A stretch of DNA of 7,128 nucleotides from positions 1 through 7,128 of the forward strand of contig CALGGX010000549.1 of NCBI GenBank assembly GCA_937916025.1, read 5' to 3'. Below the pieces are notes generated by a model. The model saw only the letters and a program-made list of their open reading frames with translations, was not told where the DNA came from and made no database searches. Both the position numbers and the translations under genes were made by a program. Shown here piece by piece: positions 7,063 to 7,128 of the stretch (position 1 is the first letter of the stretch; each line of letters starts with the position of its first letter). Source of the DNA: an uncultured Selenomonadales bacterium. GTDB lineage: Bacteria > Bacillota_C > Negativicutes > Selenomonadales > Selenomonadaceae.

Positions 7063-7128
7063 ATGAATAAAACAGCAGAAGGCGGTTTTGTTTTTTTGGA
7101 GCTGGCAATCGGCTTGCCGTTGATCTTC
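7063..7128 (+). CDS. N-terminus of a pilin-like or TadE-like protein (cut by window edge)
   Basis: An ATG at 7063 opens a frame that runs without a stop to the window end, 22 codons. The peptide begins with a short polar, basic leader (MNKTAEG), then G, then FVFLELAIGLPLIF. This fits the type III signal of prepilins, where cleavage after Gly leaves Phe at +1 and Glu at +5 before a hydrophobic helix. TadE/TadG-like proteins have a similar G-x4-E pattern with a proline in the helix, as here. It would be a membrane-inserted secretion or pilus-type subunit. No Shine-Dalgarno sequence is visible; in-frame TTG codons at 7057 and 7060 are alternative starts but also lack one. The call is tentative because so little of the gene is present. 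Confidence 0.5.
   Translation, partial: MNKTAEGGFVFLELAIGLPLIF

Overview
The window comes from a bacterium and holds ordinary core-genome genes. It contains no RNA genes, insertion sequences or CRISPR arrays that I could find. DnaK is of the short 'Gram-positive' type: it lacks the roughly 23-residue insert found in the nucleotide-binding domain of most Gram-negative DnaK proteins. Together with the rodA / TIGR03960-type radical SAM pairing, this points to the Firmicutes (possibly a Gram-negative-walled member) or another lineage with the short DnaK. I cannot name the genus. UUG start codons are used for two of the three complete genes.

Layout. Positions 1-1827 (+) carry dnaK, missing only its first ten or so codons. 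An 82-base gap follows, containing a strong intrinsic-terminator-like hairpin and the ribosome binding site of dnaJ (1910-3085, +, UUG start). The dnaJ transcript ends at a second strong terminator (3097-3133), followed by a small perfect palindrome. On the minus strand, converging on dnaJ, lie rodA (6929-5808) and a large fused radical SAM protein (5794-3200). They are 13 bases apart and almost certainly co-transcribed from a good sigma-70-type promoter at 6980-7007. At the right edge a divergent plus-strand gene begins at 7063; its first 22 codons look like a type IV prepilin or TadE-like N-terminus.

Function. DnaK and DnaJ form the ATP-driven Hsp70 chaperone pair. The terminator between them would make DnaJ expression depend on readthrough, consistent with DnaJ being needed in smaller amounts than DnaK. 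RodA is the SEDS peptidoglycan polymerase of cell elongation. Its partner gene encodes an uncharacterised radical SAM enzyme (TIGR03960 region plus TIGR03936/DUF2344 region, here in one chain), whose reaction is unknown to me. This is the least understood part of the window. I see no convincing evidence of a wholly new system.
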